From contig NZ_LT598653.1 of NCBI RefSeq assembly GCF_900078365.1, forward strand, positions 2,480,001-2,544,000: DNA of 64,000 nucleotides. The letters run 5' to 3'. A program made the translations under genes and the position numbers. A model generated the notes under the pieces. The model worked only from the letters and a program-made list of their open reading frames with translations. It did no database searches and was not told where the DNA came from. Below, piece after piece: positions 16,301 to 24,608 of this stretch; within the stretch, counting starts at the first letter, position 1; every line of letters begins with the position of its first letter. This DNA is from an uncultured Sphingopyxis sp. (GTDB taxonomy: Bacteria; Pseudomonadota; Alphaproteobacteria; Sphingomonadales; Sphingomonadaceae).

Positions 16301-16562
16301 GGTAAAGCTGCGGCTGCGCCCGATCATCATGACCAGCCTCGCCTTCATCCTCGGCATGGTGCCGCTCGTCATCGCGAGCGGTGCGGGCGCCGCGAGCCGC
16401 ATCGCGGTCGGATCGGGCGTGATGGGCGGGATGATCGCCGCGACCTTGCTCGGCATCTTCTTCATCCCGCTCTTCTATCTGTCGGTGCGCAAATGGCTGA
16501 GCCGCAAGCGGCCCCCCGCCCCCGCCGAAAAAGGCCATCATGAGGAGCCCGGCCATGCGTAA
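13398..16562 (+). CDS. RND multidrug efflux pump, HAE1 family (AcrB/MexB type)
   Basis: 1054 residues, full AcrB size. It begins MTPRFFIDRPIFSWVIAIGI, with porter domains and 12 TM helices; TM4 has GILVDDAIVVIENVERIM, carrying the proton-relay Asp pair, and TM10 has the relay Lys in AAKNAILIVEFA. It exports hydrophobic and amphipathic drugs from the periplasm and outer leaflet by proton antiport, as a trimer. It overlaps the outer-membrane factor gene by 8 bp. No frameshift or missing segment is seen. Confidence 0.97.
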   Translation: MTPRFFIDRPIFSWVIAIGILLAGIIALRGLPVEQYPSVAPPSLTIGVTYPGADASTLEQNVTQVIEQELNGVEGFLYMASTSESNGTASITLTFEAGTDIDNAQMEVQNRLRRVEQRLPEDVRRQGISVTEANSGFLLIVAITSKSGNTDPMEVNNFANTRVLDELRRVNGVGNVQAFAPEYAMRIWLDPQKLASYNLSAAEALGAVQEQNSQTPGGQLGDQPIAKGAQINAVITTQGRFTKPEQFESIILRANPDGSAVTLGDVGRVELGAASYLFSSELNGKPMAGLAVQLTPGANALSTAEGIRARMDELSKGFPPDITWSIPYDTTPFISLSIEEVVKTLGEAMLLVFLVMFLFLQNWRATVIPTVVVPIALAGACLGLWMFGFSINVLTLFGMVLAIGILVDDAIVVIENVERIMNEEHLPPYEATVKAMSQITSAIIGITLVLIAVFIPMAFFPGSTGGIYRQFSMTLAISIAFSALLALTLTPALCATLLKPHDNSERKGRIGAFFDRFFGRFNDWFARTTGRYQGGVGKMLAAPLRWLGVFVAMVAVTALLFFRLPGSFLPQEDQGYLITVIQAPPGATTQRTNEATKQVKAFFAEQPQVANIVSVNGFSFFGQGQANAIMFTPLKPWDERKGEGDSADAIAGKAMGTFMGIKEAFVFSLSPPSIPELGTSSGFTFKLQDRGGNGRDALIAARNQMLGGAMQSKLLANVRPEGQEDAPVLKLDIDRIQARALGLSIGEVNATLAISFGSAYANDFTREGRVLRVLLQADAASRMTPQDVLDLRVRSANGDMVPFGSFSKAEWSAEAPQLQRYNGYPAMTISGEPAPGQSTGEAMAEMERLASQLPAGFAFEWTGISYEEKQSAGQIGMLLGLSLVVVFLLLAALYESWSVPVAVLLVVPLGVLGAVLFSMLRGLSADIYFNVGLITIIGLAAKNAILIVEFAIEQEAEGKSTLDAVMEAVKLRLRPIIMTSLAFILGMVPLVIASGAGAASRIAVGSGVMGGMIAATLLGIFFIPLFYLSVRKWLSRKRPPAPAEKGHHEEPGHA

Positions 16563-17955
16563 CCTGATCGCGCTCGCCGCGGCGACGACGCTCGCCGGCT
16601 GCGTCAACATGGCGCCGAAGCACGAGCGCCCGCCGCTGTCCACCGCCGCCGACTTTCCGGCGGAGTTCGCGGGCGACGTGACGCTCGGCCAGCGCGCGAC
16701 CGACGTCGCTTGGCGCGACTTCTTCGCCGATCCGCAGCTCGAAGTGCTGATCGAACAGGCGATCCTGCGCAATCGCGACCTTGCGGTGGCGGTGGCGCAG
16801 ATCGAGGAAGCGCGCGGCCTCTATCGCATCCAGGCCGCCGACCGCCTGCCGACGGTGGGCGCGAGCGCCGAGGCGACACGGACGCGCGGCCCCTCGCTGA
16901 CGGGCGCCGGGACCGACACGACCAACCGCTATTCGGTCGGCGTCGGCGTGACCTCGTTCGAGCTCGATTTCTGGGGGCGGGTCAAGAATCTGTCCGAAGC
17001 CGCGCGCAGCCAGTATCTCGCGACCGAGGCGGCCGAACGCGCCTTCCGCCTCGCGCTCGTGCGCGACGTCGCTTCGACCTATTTCGCCTCGCGCGGCGCC
17101 GAGGAGCAAATCGAGCTCGCCGAAGCCACGGTGACGAGCCGCAAGGAAGGGCTGCGCATCGCGAAACGCCGGCTCGACGCGGGCGTCACCTCGGCGCTCG
17201 ACTATCGCCAGTCGGAAACGCTGCTGACGCAGGCCGAGACGCAGCTCGCGAGCCTGAAGCTCGGCAAGGCGCAGGCCGACAATTTCCTCGCCGTGCTCAC
17301 CGGCGGCCCGGTCGCGGGTCCCCTGCCCGCGCCGCTGCCGCTCGTCGCGCAGGCGCAGTCGCCGGCGCTGACCGCGGGCCTGCCGTCGGACCTGCTCGTC
17401 GCGCGTCCCGACATCGTCGCGGCCGAGGAACGGCTGCGCGCCGCGCGCGCCAATGTCGGCGCCGCGCGCGCCGCCTTCTTTCCGTCGATTTCGCTGACCG
17501 GCAATCTCGGTTTCGCCTCGGGCTCGCTCGACGACCTGTTCAGCGACGACGGTTTCGGCTGGAGCTTCGGTCCGTCGATCAGCCTGCCGATCTTCGATTT
17601 CGGCCGCAACAAGGGCAATCTGACCGTCGCCGAGGCGCGCGAGAATATCGCGGTCGCCACCTATGAGCGCACGGTGCAGGGCGCGTTCCGCGAAGTCGCC
17701 GACGCGCTCGCAGGCCGCCGCTATCTCGCCGAACAGGTCGAGGCGCAGGAACGCGGCACGCTCGCGACACGGCAGATCGCCGACCTTGCGCGCAAGCGGT
17801 ATCGCGAAGGCGTTTCGACCTATCTCGAAGTGCTCGACGCCGAACGCAATCTGTTCGCGTCCGAACAGACGCTGATCGAACTCCGCCGCGCGCAGGTCGA
17901 CAATCTGGTCACGCTCTACGTCGCGCTCGGCGGCGGGCTGGTCGAACGCCGGTAA
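16555..17955 (+). CDS. Outer membrane efflux lipoprotein, NodT family
   Basis: 466 residues. The signal ends in TLAGC (Cys16) for lipid attachment. Two TolC-type repeats are visible, each with long helical hairpins; SVGVGVTSFELDFWGRVKNLSEAA and FGPSISLPIFDFGRNKGNL mark equivalent beta-strand/helix turns. It forms the outer-membrane channel for the upstream pump. aggag lies about 7 nt before the ATG at 16555, so this start is preferred to the ATG at 16540. The 8-bp overlap with the pump gene shows translational coupling. Confidence 0.95.
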   Translation: MRNLIALAAATTLAGCVNMAPKHERPPLSTAADFPAEFAGDVTLGQRATDVAWRDFFADPQLEVLIEQAILRNRDLAVAVAQIEEARGLYRIQAADRLPTVGASAEATRTRGPSLTGAGTDTTNRYSVGVGVTSFELDFWGRVKNLSEAARSQYLATEAAERAFRLALVRDVASTYFASRGAEEQIELAEATVTSRKEGLRIAKRRLDAGVTSALDYRQSETLLTQAETQLASLKLGKAQADNFLAVLTGGPVAGPLPAPLPLVAQAQSPALTAGLPSDLLVARPDIVAAEERLRAARANVGAARAAFFPSISLTGNLGFASGSLDDLFSDDGFGWSFGPSISLPIFDFGRNKGNLTVAEARENIAVATYERTVQGAFREVADALAGRRYLAEQVEAQERGTLATRQIADLARKRYREGVSTYLEVLDAERNLFASEQTLIELRRAQVDNLVTLYVALGGGLVERR

Positions 17956-17965
17956 GAGCGGCATC

Positions 17966-19066
17966 GTGAGCGCCGAGGCCCCCGCCCTGCTGAAGGACAT
18001 ATTGGGGCCGCGGGCGCTGGAGACGATCGCCGATGCGGGATCGGCGGCAGCGGCGCGCTTCGACCGGGCGGCCTTTCTGCGGGCGGCGTCGGATGGGCTT
18101 GAGGCGCTGTCGATCATGGAACGCGTTCGACATATCGCCGACGCGCTTCAACCCGCGCTGCCCGGCGATTATGCGGACCGCCTCGAAGTCCTGCGGGCGA
18201 TGGCGCCGCGATTGACGCACGGCTTTCAGGCGATCGCAGTGACCGAATATGTGGCGCGCCACGGCCTCGGGCACTTCGACGCGTCGATGAAGGCGCTCGC
18301 CGATCTGACGCGCTTCGGGTCGGCCGAATTCGCGATCCGCCCCTTTCTGGCGGCGGATACGCCCCGCGCGCTTGCCGTGATGACCCGCTGGACCGGCAGC
18401 GGCGACGAGCATGTGCGCCGCCTCGCAAGCGAGGGCATGCGGCCGCGCCTGCCCTGGGCGGCGCGCGTGCCGGCGCTCAAGGCCGACCCGACCTTGGCAG
18501 CGCCGATCCTCGAGGCGCTGAAGGCCGATCCGAGCCTTTATGTCCGCAAATCGGTCGCCAATCACCTGAACGACATCGCCAAGGATCGGCCCGACTGGTT
18601 GCTGGCCCGCCTCGCCGCCTGGCCGCAGGACGACGCGCGCACCGCATGGATCGTCCGTCACGCGCTGCGCACGCTGATCAAGCAGGGCGATCCCGGCGCG
18701 CTCGCGCTGATCGGTGTCGGGCATGGCGCAGCGGTGCGCGTGCGCGATTTCGCTATCGCTCCCGCGACGGTACGGCTGGGCGATCGGATTGCTATCAGCG
18801 CCGAAATCCTGTCGGATTCGGCCCACAATCAACGACTGGTCGTCGATTACCGCGTCCATTACGCCCGCGCGGGAGGCAAGACCGCGCCCAAGGTGTTCAA
18901 GCTGAAGACGTTCGAACTTGCCGGAGGCGAAACCGCGCCGATCGCGATCAGCCAGACGATCCGCGACTTCAGCACGCGGCGCCATCATCCGGGACGGCAT
19001 GAGGTCGAGTTGATCGTCAACGGCCGGACGATGGCGACCGCTGCGTTCGATCTGTTGCCCGGTTGA
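17966..19066 (+). CDS. DNA alkylation repair protein, AlkC-like with C-terminal Ig-like domain
   Basis: 366 residues from a GTG start 10 bp after the efflux operon. Residues about 40-245 are HEAT-like helical repeats with AlkC-type segments (GFQAIAVTEYVARHG, FGSAEFAIRPFL, DEHVRRLASEGMRPRLPWA, VRKSVANHLNDIAKDRPDW). Residues about 250-365 form a beta-rich, probably Ig-like domain (VDYRVHYARAGGKTAPKVFK, RRHHPGRHEVELIVNG). AlkC enzymes excise 3-methyladenine-type lesions without flipping the base; an Ig-like domain is known in some. Cotranscription with the pump genes is possible but would be unusual functionally. A REP-like hairpin follows. Confidence 0.88.
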   Translation: MSAEAPALLKDILGPRALETIADAGSAAAARFDRAAFLRAASDGLEALSIMERVRHIADALQPALPGDYADRLEVLRAMAPRLTHGFQAIAVTEYVARHGLGHFDASMKALADLTRFGSAEFAIRPFLAADTPRALAVMTRWTGSGDEHVRRLASEGMRPRLPWAARVPALKADPTLAAPILEALKADPSLYVRKSVANHLNDIAKDRPDWLLARLAAWPQDDARTAWIVRHALRTLIKQGDPGALALIGVGHGAAVRVRDFAIAPATVRLGDRIAISAEILSDSAHNQRLVVDYRVHYARAGGKTAPKVFKLKTFELAGGETAPIAISQTIRDFSTRRHHPGRHEVELIVNGRTMATAAFDLLPG

Positions 19067-19102
19067 CGGGGCTTCTTGGCGTCCGTTCATTCCTGCCTAA
19101 AT

Positions 19103-19180
19103 CGTCATCCCGGCGAAGGCCGGGATCTCGCCCTCGCCACCTGACGCACCGGCGGGATCCCGGCCTTCGCCGGGATGACG
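19103..19180. repeat. REP-like palindromic repeat between convergent genes
   Basis: Arms beginning cgtcatcccggcgaaggccg (19103) and ending in cgggatgacg (19180) are reverse complements, with a cacctgacgcacc spacer also present in the copy at 2073-2149. It lies between the convergent AlkC and penicillin-binding protein genes. Confidence 0.85.
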
Positions 19181-19218
19181 GCGGCAAATAAGAGTGCTTA
19201 TGCCTTTATAGCCGTCTT

Positions 19219-21282
19219 CTAATTCGCCGGCGGCGTCGTCACCGCGGGCGGCGGCTCCACCTCGACGGGTTCAGGCGCCCGGTCCCGAATCGGCAGCCGG
19301 AGGTCGATGCGGCTGCCATTGATTTCGGTCGAGATCACCGCGTCGCCGCCCTCGATCCCGACGCGCGTGCTCTCGCCGACCGGAATGTCGCTTATGTCGG
19401 GAATGTCGAGCGGTTCGACCGGGCCCGCGGGGTCGGCGCGCCGGGGTCGCGGCGGCGCCTTGCGGCCCGTCGCCTCGGTCATGAAATCGCGCCAGATGCG
19501 CGCGGGCAGGCCGCCGCCCGATATGCCGCGAAGCGGCGTGTTGTCGTCGTTGCCGATCCACACGCCGACGACGAGGTCGTTCGCATAGCCGACGAACAAG
19601 GCATCCCTATTGTCCTGCGTCGTGCCGGTCTTGCCATAATTGGCCTGCGGCAGCCGCGCGGCGCGGCCGGTGCCGCGATTGACCGCGGCGCGCAGCATTT
19701 TTTCCATATCTTCATGCACGCGTGACCCGAAACGCGACGGTCCCCAGAAGAGATTTTCGAACCAGCCCTTTTCGGCCTCCTTGAACGCGTGCGGTTCGAC
19801 CGGATAGAGGTTCGCCGCGACCGCGGCATAGGCGGCGGTGAGTTCGAGCAGGGTCATGCTCGACGTGCCGAGCGCGAGGCTGGGGTCGCCGTCCGCCAGC
19901 GGCGCGGTGACGCCGAGGTCGCGCGCCATTGCGATCACCTTGTCGTCGCCGACTTCGCCGAGCAGGCGCACCGCGGCGACGTTGCTCGACGCGGCGAAGG
20001 CGTCTTCGAGGCTGATGTCCTTCGAATAGGCGCCGCCCGAATTTTTGGGGCGGTAGGAGCCGGTCTCGATCGCGCTGTTCGCGATCCGGTCGCCGGGTTC
20101 CCAGCCGGCATCGAGCGCCGCGAGATAGACGAAGAGCTTGAAGGTCGAACCCGGCTGGCGCCGCGCCTGCGTCGCGCGGTTGAAGGGCGAAGCGGCATAA
20201 TCCTTGCCGCCGATCATCGCGACGACCTCGCCATTCGGGCGCATCGCGACGAGCGCGACCTGCGCCTGGCCGAGCCCGGCGCGGCCCGTCACACGGCGCG
20301 CGATCGATTGCAGCCGCGCGTCGAGCGTCGTCGTGATCGTCTGGCGCGAATAGCCGACGTCGCTCAACTTGCGCGCCTCGGGCAGCGCCCAGTCGGCGAA
20401 ATAGGTGCCGGTCGGCAGCGTATTGCGCGTGCGCACGTCGATGCGCGGGGTGCGGATCGCCTTCGCCTCGGCCGCGGTCATATAGCCGGTGTCGACCATC
20501 GCGTTCACGACGAGCTTCATGCGCTTTTCGGCAAGATCGGGATTGCGCGTCGGCGCGAGGCGCGAGGGCGCCTGCACCAGCCCCGCGAGCATCGCTGCCT
20601 GCGCGGGGGTCAGCTTTTCGGGATGGCGGTAGAAATAATGGAGCGAGGCGGCGCGCAGGCCATAGGTGTTGTCGCCGAAATAGGCGTTCGAAAGATAGCG
20701 TTCGAGAATCTCGTCCTTGGTCAGCCAGGCTTCGAGCCAGAAGGCGATCAGCGCCTCGCGCGCCTTGCGGCCGAGCGTGCGCTTGGGCGTGAGGAAGGTG
20801 AATTTGGCGAGCTGCTGGGTGATCGTGCTGCCGCCCTGCGTGCGGCCACCGGTGAGGTTGCTCCACACCGCGCGCGCGATGCTGCGCGGGTCGATGCCCC
20901 AATGGCTGTAGAAACGGCGGTCCTCGATCGCGAGAAAGGCGCCGGTGACATGTTTGGGCAGCTTCTTCGCCTCGACCGGCGCGTCGACGATCGCGCCGGT
21001 GCGCGCGATCGGCGTGCCGTCGGAGGCGAGCAAGGTGATCTGCGGCGGCGCGATCGGCTCGAGCGATTTCGACAGCGGTGCGGTGAGCGCGAGCCAGCCG
21101 ACGAGCAGGAGGAAGGTGACGCAGAAGATCGCGAAGCCGCGCGAGGCGCGGCGCATCCATTTGCGCCGCCGCGTTTCGGGAACGGGCGGCGGCGGGGGCG
21201 GCGCCATGTCGGCGAAGCGCCCATCCGGCGGCATCATCGCGAGGGTGGGGTCGGGGCCGTCGGGTTTGCGAAACCAGGTCAT
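19219..21282 (-). CDS. Class A penicillin-binding protein (PBP1A family)
   Basis: 687 residues. Cytoplasmic Pro-rich tail, one TM (about 49-68), then a GT51 glycosyltransferase domain with catalytic Glu120 in AIEDRRFYSHWG and GGSTITQQLAK (150-160). The transpeptidase domain has STFK (379-382), SSN (432-434) and KTGTT (551-555). It polymerises and cross-links peptidoglycan in the periplasm. The C-terminal 80 residues are Pro/Asp-rich. ATG 21282 is preferred to one at 21321, which would lie in the region of an inverted repeat and adds an atypical tail. Confidence 0.95.
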   Translation of the reverse strand: MTWFRKPDGPDPTLAMMPPDGRFADMAPPPPPPVPETRRRKWMRRASRGFAIFCVTFLLLVGWLALTAPLSKSLEPIAPPQITLLASDGTPIARTGAIVDAPVEAKKLPKHVTGAFLAIEDRRFYSHWGIDPRSIARAVWSNLTGGRTQGGSTITQQLAKFTFLTPKRTLGRKAREALIAFWLEAWLTKDEILERYLSNAYFGDNTYGLRAASLHYFYRHPEKLTPAQAAMLAGLVQAPSRLAPTRNPDLAEKRMKLVVNAMVDTGYMTAAEAKAIRTPRIDVRTRNTLPTGTYFADWALPEARKLSDVGYSRQTITTTLDARLQSIARRVTGRAGLGQAQVALVAMRPNGEVVAMIGGKDYAASPFNRATQARRQPGSTFKLFVYLAALDAGWEPGDRIANSAIETGSYRPKNSGGAYSKDISLEDAFAASSNVAAVRLLGEVGDDKVIAMARDLGVTAPLADGDPSLALGTSSMTLLELTAAYAAVAANLYPVEPHAFKEAEKGWFENLFWGPSRFGSRVHEDMEKMLRAAVNRGTGRAARLPQANYGKTGTTQDNRDALFVGYANDLVVGVWIGNDDNTPLRGISGGGLPARIWRDFMTEATGRKAPPRPRRADPAGPVEPLDIPDISDIPVGESTRVGIEGGDAVISTEINGSRIDLRLPIRDRAPEPVEVEPPPAVTTPPAN

Positions 21283-21351
21283 GCTCGGGGCCGTATTACA
21301 GCCCCAATACAGCATAAGCAAATGGATAGGGGCGGGCGCGGCTTAATCTGA

Positions 21352-21463
21352 TCCGCATCCCCGAGCGAAGACGAGGGGCTATGCCGAGCGAAGTCGAGGC
21401 AGAGGGGTTACGCGGTTCTCCCTCCGCTCGAACGAGCCCCTCGTCTTCGCTCGGGGATGCGGA
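21352..21463. repeat. Inverted repeat with 29-bp arms (gagcgaagacgagggg type)
   Basis: Arms 21352-21380 and 21435-21463 are perfect reverse complements (core ccgagcgaagacgagggg). The spacer holds a degenerate third copy, gccgagcgaagtcgaggcag. It lies between the PBP start and the DUF421 stop and is likely both spacer and terminator for DUF421. Confidence 0.85.
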
Positions 21464-21487
21464 AGCTTCGGATTTCGCGCAATGGGT

Positions 21488-21970
21488 CTAGTCGGCCGGA
21501 TCGTCGCGGTCCTGCTGGCGGGCGTCGCCCTCGTCCTTCTTGATGAAGCTCATCTTGCCCTGCGGCTCGAGGATAGCCCAGGCGACGTCGGATATCCGCC
21601 CGATCCCGGCGAGCCGCATTTCGGACAATATCTCGTCGCGCGTCAGCCGGTCGCGATGCAGATTCTCCTTCACGATTTCGCCGTCGCGCACGACCACCCG
21701 CGGCGTTCCTTCGAGCAGATCCTTCGCGCGCGGGACCAGATAGGCGGTCCAGCTGAGCACCAGCGCCCAGAAGGCGAAGGTGCAGATAGCGAGCGTCGCG
21801 CCGGTCAGGCTGAAGTCGTTGTGCGTCACGCCCTGCTGGATCAGGTCGCCGAGCACGACGAGCACGACGAATTCGAACGGCGTCATCTGGCCGAGTTCGC
21901 GCTTGCCGAGCAGGCGGATGAGCAGGAACAGGATGAAGAACATCACCGTGGCGCGCAGGACGATATCCAT
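21488..21970 (-). CDS. DUF421 (YetF-type) membrane protein
   Basis: 160 residues: three N-terminal hydrophobic helices (TVMFFILFLLIRLLG, FEFVVLVVLGDLI, TLAICTFAFWALVLSW) and a C-terminal cytoplasmic DUF421 domain with the typical GTPRVVVRDGEIVKENLHRDRLTRDE run (split in evidence by family conservation) and DVAWAILEPQGKMSF. YetF-like proteins are widespread; function is not firmly established, with roles in envelope stress proposed. The ATG overlaps the stop of the upstream gene by one base (TGATG), so the two are coupled. The ribosome binding site is a modest aaggt. Confidence 0.9.
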   Translation of the reverse strand: MDIVLRATVMFFILFLLIRLLGKRELGQMTPFEFVVLVVLGDLIQQGVTHNDFSLTGATLAICTFAFWALVLSWTAYLVPRAKDLLEGTPRVVVRDGEIVKENLHRDRLTRDEILSEMRLAGIGRISDVAWAILEPQGKMSFIKKDEGDARQQDRDDPAD

Positions 21971-22488
21971 CAGGGAAGCACCTTGATGCTGAGCGGCATT
22001 GAACCGACGCGCCGGCCGCCGTCGAACAGCGCGATCTCGCCGCGCGTGCCCGCGAACAGCGGCGGGTTGATCTGGCCGTCGATCTTGACGTGGAGCCGCT
22101 CCCCGGCCTCGAGCGGGCCGTAGGAGAAACGGAAATAGCCGTCCGCGAAGCTCTCCTCGGCGGGCGCCGGGATCATCGTGTTGACCGTCATGTCGTGCCA
22201 CAGCGACGGCGTCACCGCGATCACCGCATCGTCGAGCGGCGCGTCGGCGGTCAGCGTCACGTCGGTCTCGAAAAATTCACCGTTGCGGATGATCGCGGGC
22301 GTCTTCACGGTCAGCCGGGCATCGCCGAAGTCGGCGGTGCGCGGCGGGCTCGGCTGGCCGCCGGTGAAACCGAGGACGGCGGCGAGAAGCAGGCTGCCGA
22401 GGAGGAGGATCGAGATCGGACTGGCGTGCCGGTCCCAAAGGCGTTGGCGCGACGGCCCCGCATCCTCCAGTCCTTCGAGCGCCTGCAT
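21970..22488 (-). CDS. Unrecognised single-pass membrane protein coupled to DUF421
   Basis: 172 residues. A short cytoplasmic N-terminus (MQALEGLEDAGPSRQRLWDRH) leads into one TM segment (PISILLLGSLLLAAVLGFTGG), then a periplasmic beta-rich domain of about 120 residues (DARLTVKTPAIIRNGEFFE, RFSYGPLEAGERLHVKIDGQ) that could be Ig-like. Similar small proteins are often found next to YetF-type genes. No catalytic motif is seen. It overlaps the DUF421 start, so the pair probably work together at the membrane. Confidence 0.8.
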   Translation of the reverse strand: MQALEGLEDAGPSRQRLWDRHASPISILLLGSLLLAAVLGFTGGQPSPPRTADFGDARLTVKTPAIIRNGEFFETDVTLTADAPLDDAVIAVTPSLWHDMTVNTMIPAPAEESFADGYFRFSYGPLEAGERLHVKIDGQINPPLFAGTRGEIALFDGGRRVGSMPLSIKVLP

Positions 22489-22573
22489 CCGATCCTCCTG
22501 CCTCGCCGCGACGCCCCGAGTAAGCGGCCGGAGCCTATGTTGGACGCCTGACGTCGCGGTTCGTTCCGCCGGC

Positions 22574-23356
22574 TCAGCGTTCCGTCGCGGCGCTTTCGAT
22601 CAGTTCGGCGACCTCGCCGGGGTGCGAAACCATCAGCGCGTGCGACCCGTTCGCGATCGCGACGGTTTTGCGGGCGTGCGCGCGATCGGCCATGAACCGC
22701 ATCGTCGCGGCGGGAATGTTCCGGTCCTCGGCGCCATAGATGACATAGGTCGGCAGGCTCTTCCACGTCGCGGCGCGCGCCGGCTGGCTGAGCGCATCCT
22801 GCGTCACCGGCCGCTGCGTCGCGGCCATCAGCGTCGCCTGGTCTTCGGGCACGTCGGCTGCGAATTGATCGTGGAACTTGCCCGGCTGGATATAGAGGTC
22901 GGTTCCGCCGTCGGGCAGGCCGACCGGCGCGAGCGCGTCGCCGAGCGTGCTGCCGGGGAATTTGACCGAAAGCGTCAGCGCCGATTCGCCCGTGTCGGGC
23001 AGGAAACCGGCGACATAGACGAGCGCCTGCACATTGGCGTTGCCCTTCGCCGCCTCGGTAATGACGATGCCGCCATAGCTGTGACCGACGAGGATCACGC
23101 GGCCGGGGATCGAGCGGACCACCGACGCGACGCTTTCGGCGTCCCCCGCGACGCTGCGCAACGGATTCGCCGCCGCGATGACCGGATAGCCGTCGCTTTC
23201 GAGGCGTTCGATCACGCCGTTCCAGCCCGAGGAGTCGGCAAAGGCGCCGTGAACGAGCACGACGGTCGGCTTGGCGGTGTCGCCGGCCGCCTGCGCGGCG
23301 GATGCGCCCGAGAAGAGCAGCGCGGCGAGCGCCGCGGAACGAATGGAGCGATACAT
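22574..23356 (-). CDS. Secreted alpha/beta hydrolase
   Basis: 260 residues with a signal peptide (MYRSIRSAALAALLFSGASAAQA). The mature part is a compact alpha/beta hydrolase: oxyanion strand VVLVHGAFADSSGW, nucleophile elbow VGHSYGG, an acid in YGAEDRNIP and a C-terminal His in GSHALMVSHP. It resembles the salicylate-esterase-like / 'HGAFADSSGW' family of esterases; substrate not predictable. The ATG at 23356 follows aagaagga. The next gene is divergent, starting 240 bp away. Confidence 0.9.
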   Translation of the reverse strand: MYRSIRSAALAALLFSGASAAQAAGDTAKPTVVLVHGAFADSSGWNGVIERLESDGYPVIAAANPLRSVAGDAESVASVVRSIPGRVILVGHSYGGIVITEAAKGNANVQALVYVAGFLPDTGESALTLSVKFPGSTLGDALAPVGLPDGGTDLYIQPGKFHDQFAADVPEDQATLMAATQRPVTQDALSQPARAATWKSLPTYVIYGAEDRNIPAATMRFMADRAHARKTVAIANGSHALMVSHPGEVAELIESAATER

Positions 23357-23596
23357 GGGATCATCCTTCTTGCGATTGACGGGTCCCGCCATGCGCCGCA
23401 GCGCCGGCGCCGCCTATCGGATCAAAGTATGGCCTCCGCCACGCGCGGGCGCCGCCGGCTCCATACCAAAGGACAGGCCGGCACCGCGGCTTCGCCAGCC
23501 GCGAACATGCTTCGGCACGATAGCTGGAAGCGGGGCGGCGCGGGCACAGCCGAGGGCGCGGCGGGCATCCTTCCCGTCCAGATCGAAAGGATCGAC

Positions 23597-24565
23597 ATGA
23601 TGAAGACCATCGCATCCCCCTCCCCGCTCGAGCCCGCGACCAGGGCCTTTGTCGAAGGCCTGCCCGACGGGCCGCCGATCTATACGCTATCGCCGGCCGA
23701 CGCGCGCGGCGTCCTCTCCGCCGTCCAGCAATCGGTTCAGGTCGCGCTTCCCGGCACCCTCAGCGAGGACCGCACGCTGCCCGTCGGCCCCGCTGGCAAG
23801 ACCGATATCCGCGTCGTGCGGCCCGCCGACGCAGCGGGAACGCTGCCGGCGATCGTCTATATCCACGGCGGCGGCTGGGTGCTCGGCGACAAGCAGACGC
23901 ACGACCGGCTGGTCCGCGAGCTGGCGGCGGGCGCCGGAGCGGTGCTGATCTTCGTCGATTATGACCGCGCGCCCGAAAGCCAATATCCGAACGCAATCGA
24001 GCAGGCCTATGCGGTCGCGCGGCATGTCGCCGACCATGCGGAGGTCTTTGGCGCGGACCCCGCGCGCATCGCCGTCGCAGGCGACAGCGTCGGCGGCAAT
24101 ATGACCGCGGCGGTCACGCTGATGGCCCGGGAGCGCGGCGGCCCCGACTTCGTCGCGCAGCTGCTCTTCTACCCCGTCACTGACGCCTCGATGGCGAGCG
24201 CATCCTACAAGCAGTTCGCCGACGGCCCCTGGCTGACCGCGAAGGCGATGGCCTGGTATTGGGACCAATATCTGCCCGGCACCGCGCGGCGCGGCGAGAT
24301 ATTCGCCTCGCCCGTCAACGCCTCGGCCGAACAGCTCGCCGGTCTGCCGCCCGCGCTGCTCATCGTCGACGAGAATGACGTGCTACGCGACGAGGGCGAA
24401 GCCTATGGCCGCCAGCTCGCGGCAGCCGGCGTGCCGGTCACCACGGTCCGCTACAATGGCACGATCCACGATTTCATGATGCTCAACCCGATCGCCGAAA
24501 CCCCGGCGGCGCGCGGCGCGGTGGCGCAGGCGATCGGCTATCTGCGGCAGGTCTTTGCCGCCTGA
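23597..24565 (+). CDS. Alpha/beta hydrolase, hormone-sensitive-lipase family esterase
   Basis: 322 residues. The HSL signature HGGGW (90-94) forms the oxyanion hole; the nucleophile is Ser164 in GDSVGG; acid Asp lies in IVDENDVLRDEGE and His in NGTIHDFMML. Cytoplasmic carboxylesterase of short acyl esters, likely. gaaagg 6 nt upstream supports the ATG at 23597 (a second ATG follows at 23600). The very long frame leading into it from the left is not translated sequence. Confidence 0.92.
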   Translation: MMKTIASPSPLEPATRAFVEGLPDGPPIYTLSPADARGVLSAVQQSVQVALPGTLSEDRTLPVGPAGKTDIRVVRPADAAGTLPAIVYIHGGGWVLGDKQTHDRLVRELAAGAGAVLIFVDYDRAPESQYPNAIEQAYAVARHVADHAEVFGADPARIAVAGDSVGGNMTAAVTLMARERGGPDFVAQLLFYPVTDASMASASYKQFADGPWLTAKAMAWYWDQYLPGTARRGEIFASPVNASAEQLAGLPPALLIVDENDVLRDEGEAYGRQLAAAGVPVTTVRYNGTIHDFMMLNPIAETPAARGAVAQAIGYLRQVFAA

Positions 24566-24608
24566 AGCACATCGCGGGAGGCGGCAATGCGCCGCTTCCC
24601 GCGCTCCC

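Noticed and set aside
12231..16772. Very long minus-strand frame (over 1500 codons) opposite the RND efflux operon
   Set aside because: It mirrors the codon structure of three clearly real plus-strand genes, is extremely Arg/Asp/His-rich, and has no recognisable domain. It is a high-GC antisense artefact.
22178..23596. In-frame extension of the HSL-type esterase by about 470 codons
   Set aside because: The extension lies antisense to the secreted alpha/beta hydrolase, has no domain, and a good ribosome binding site lies at 23585-23590 before MMKTIAS.
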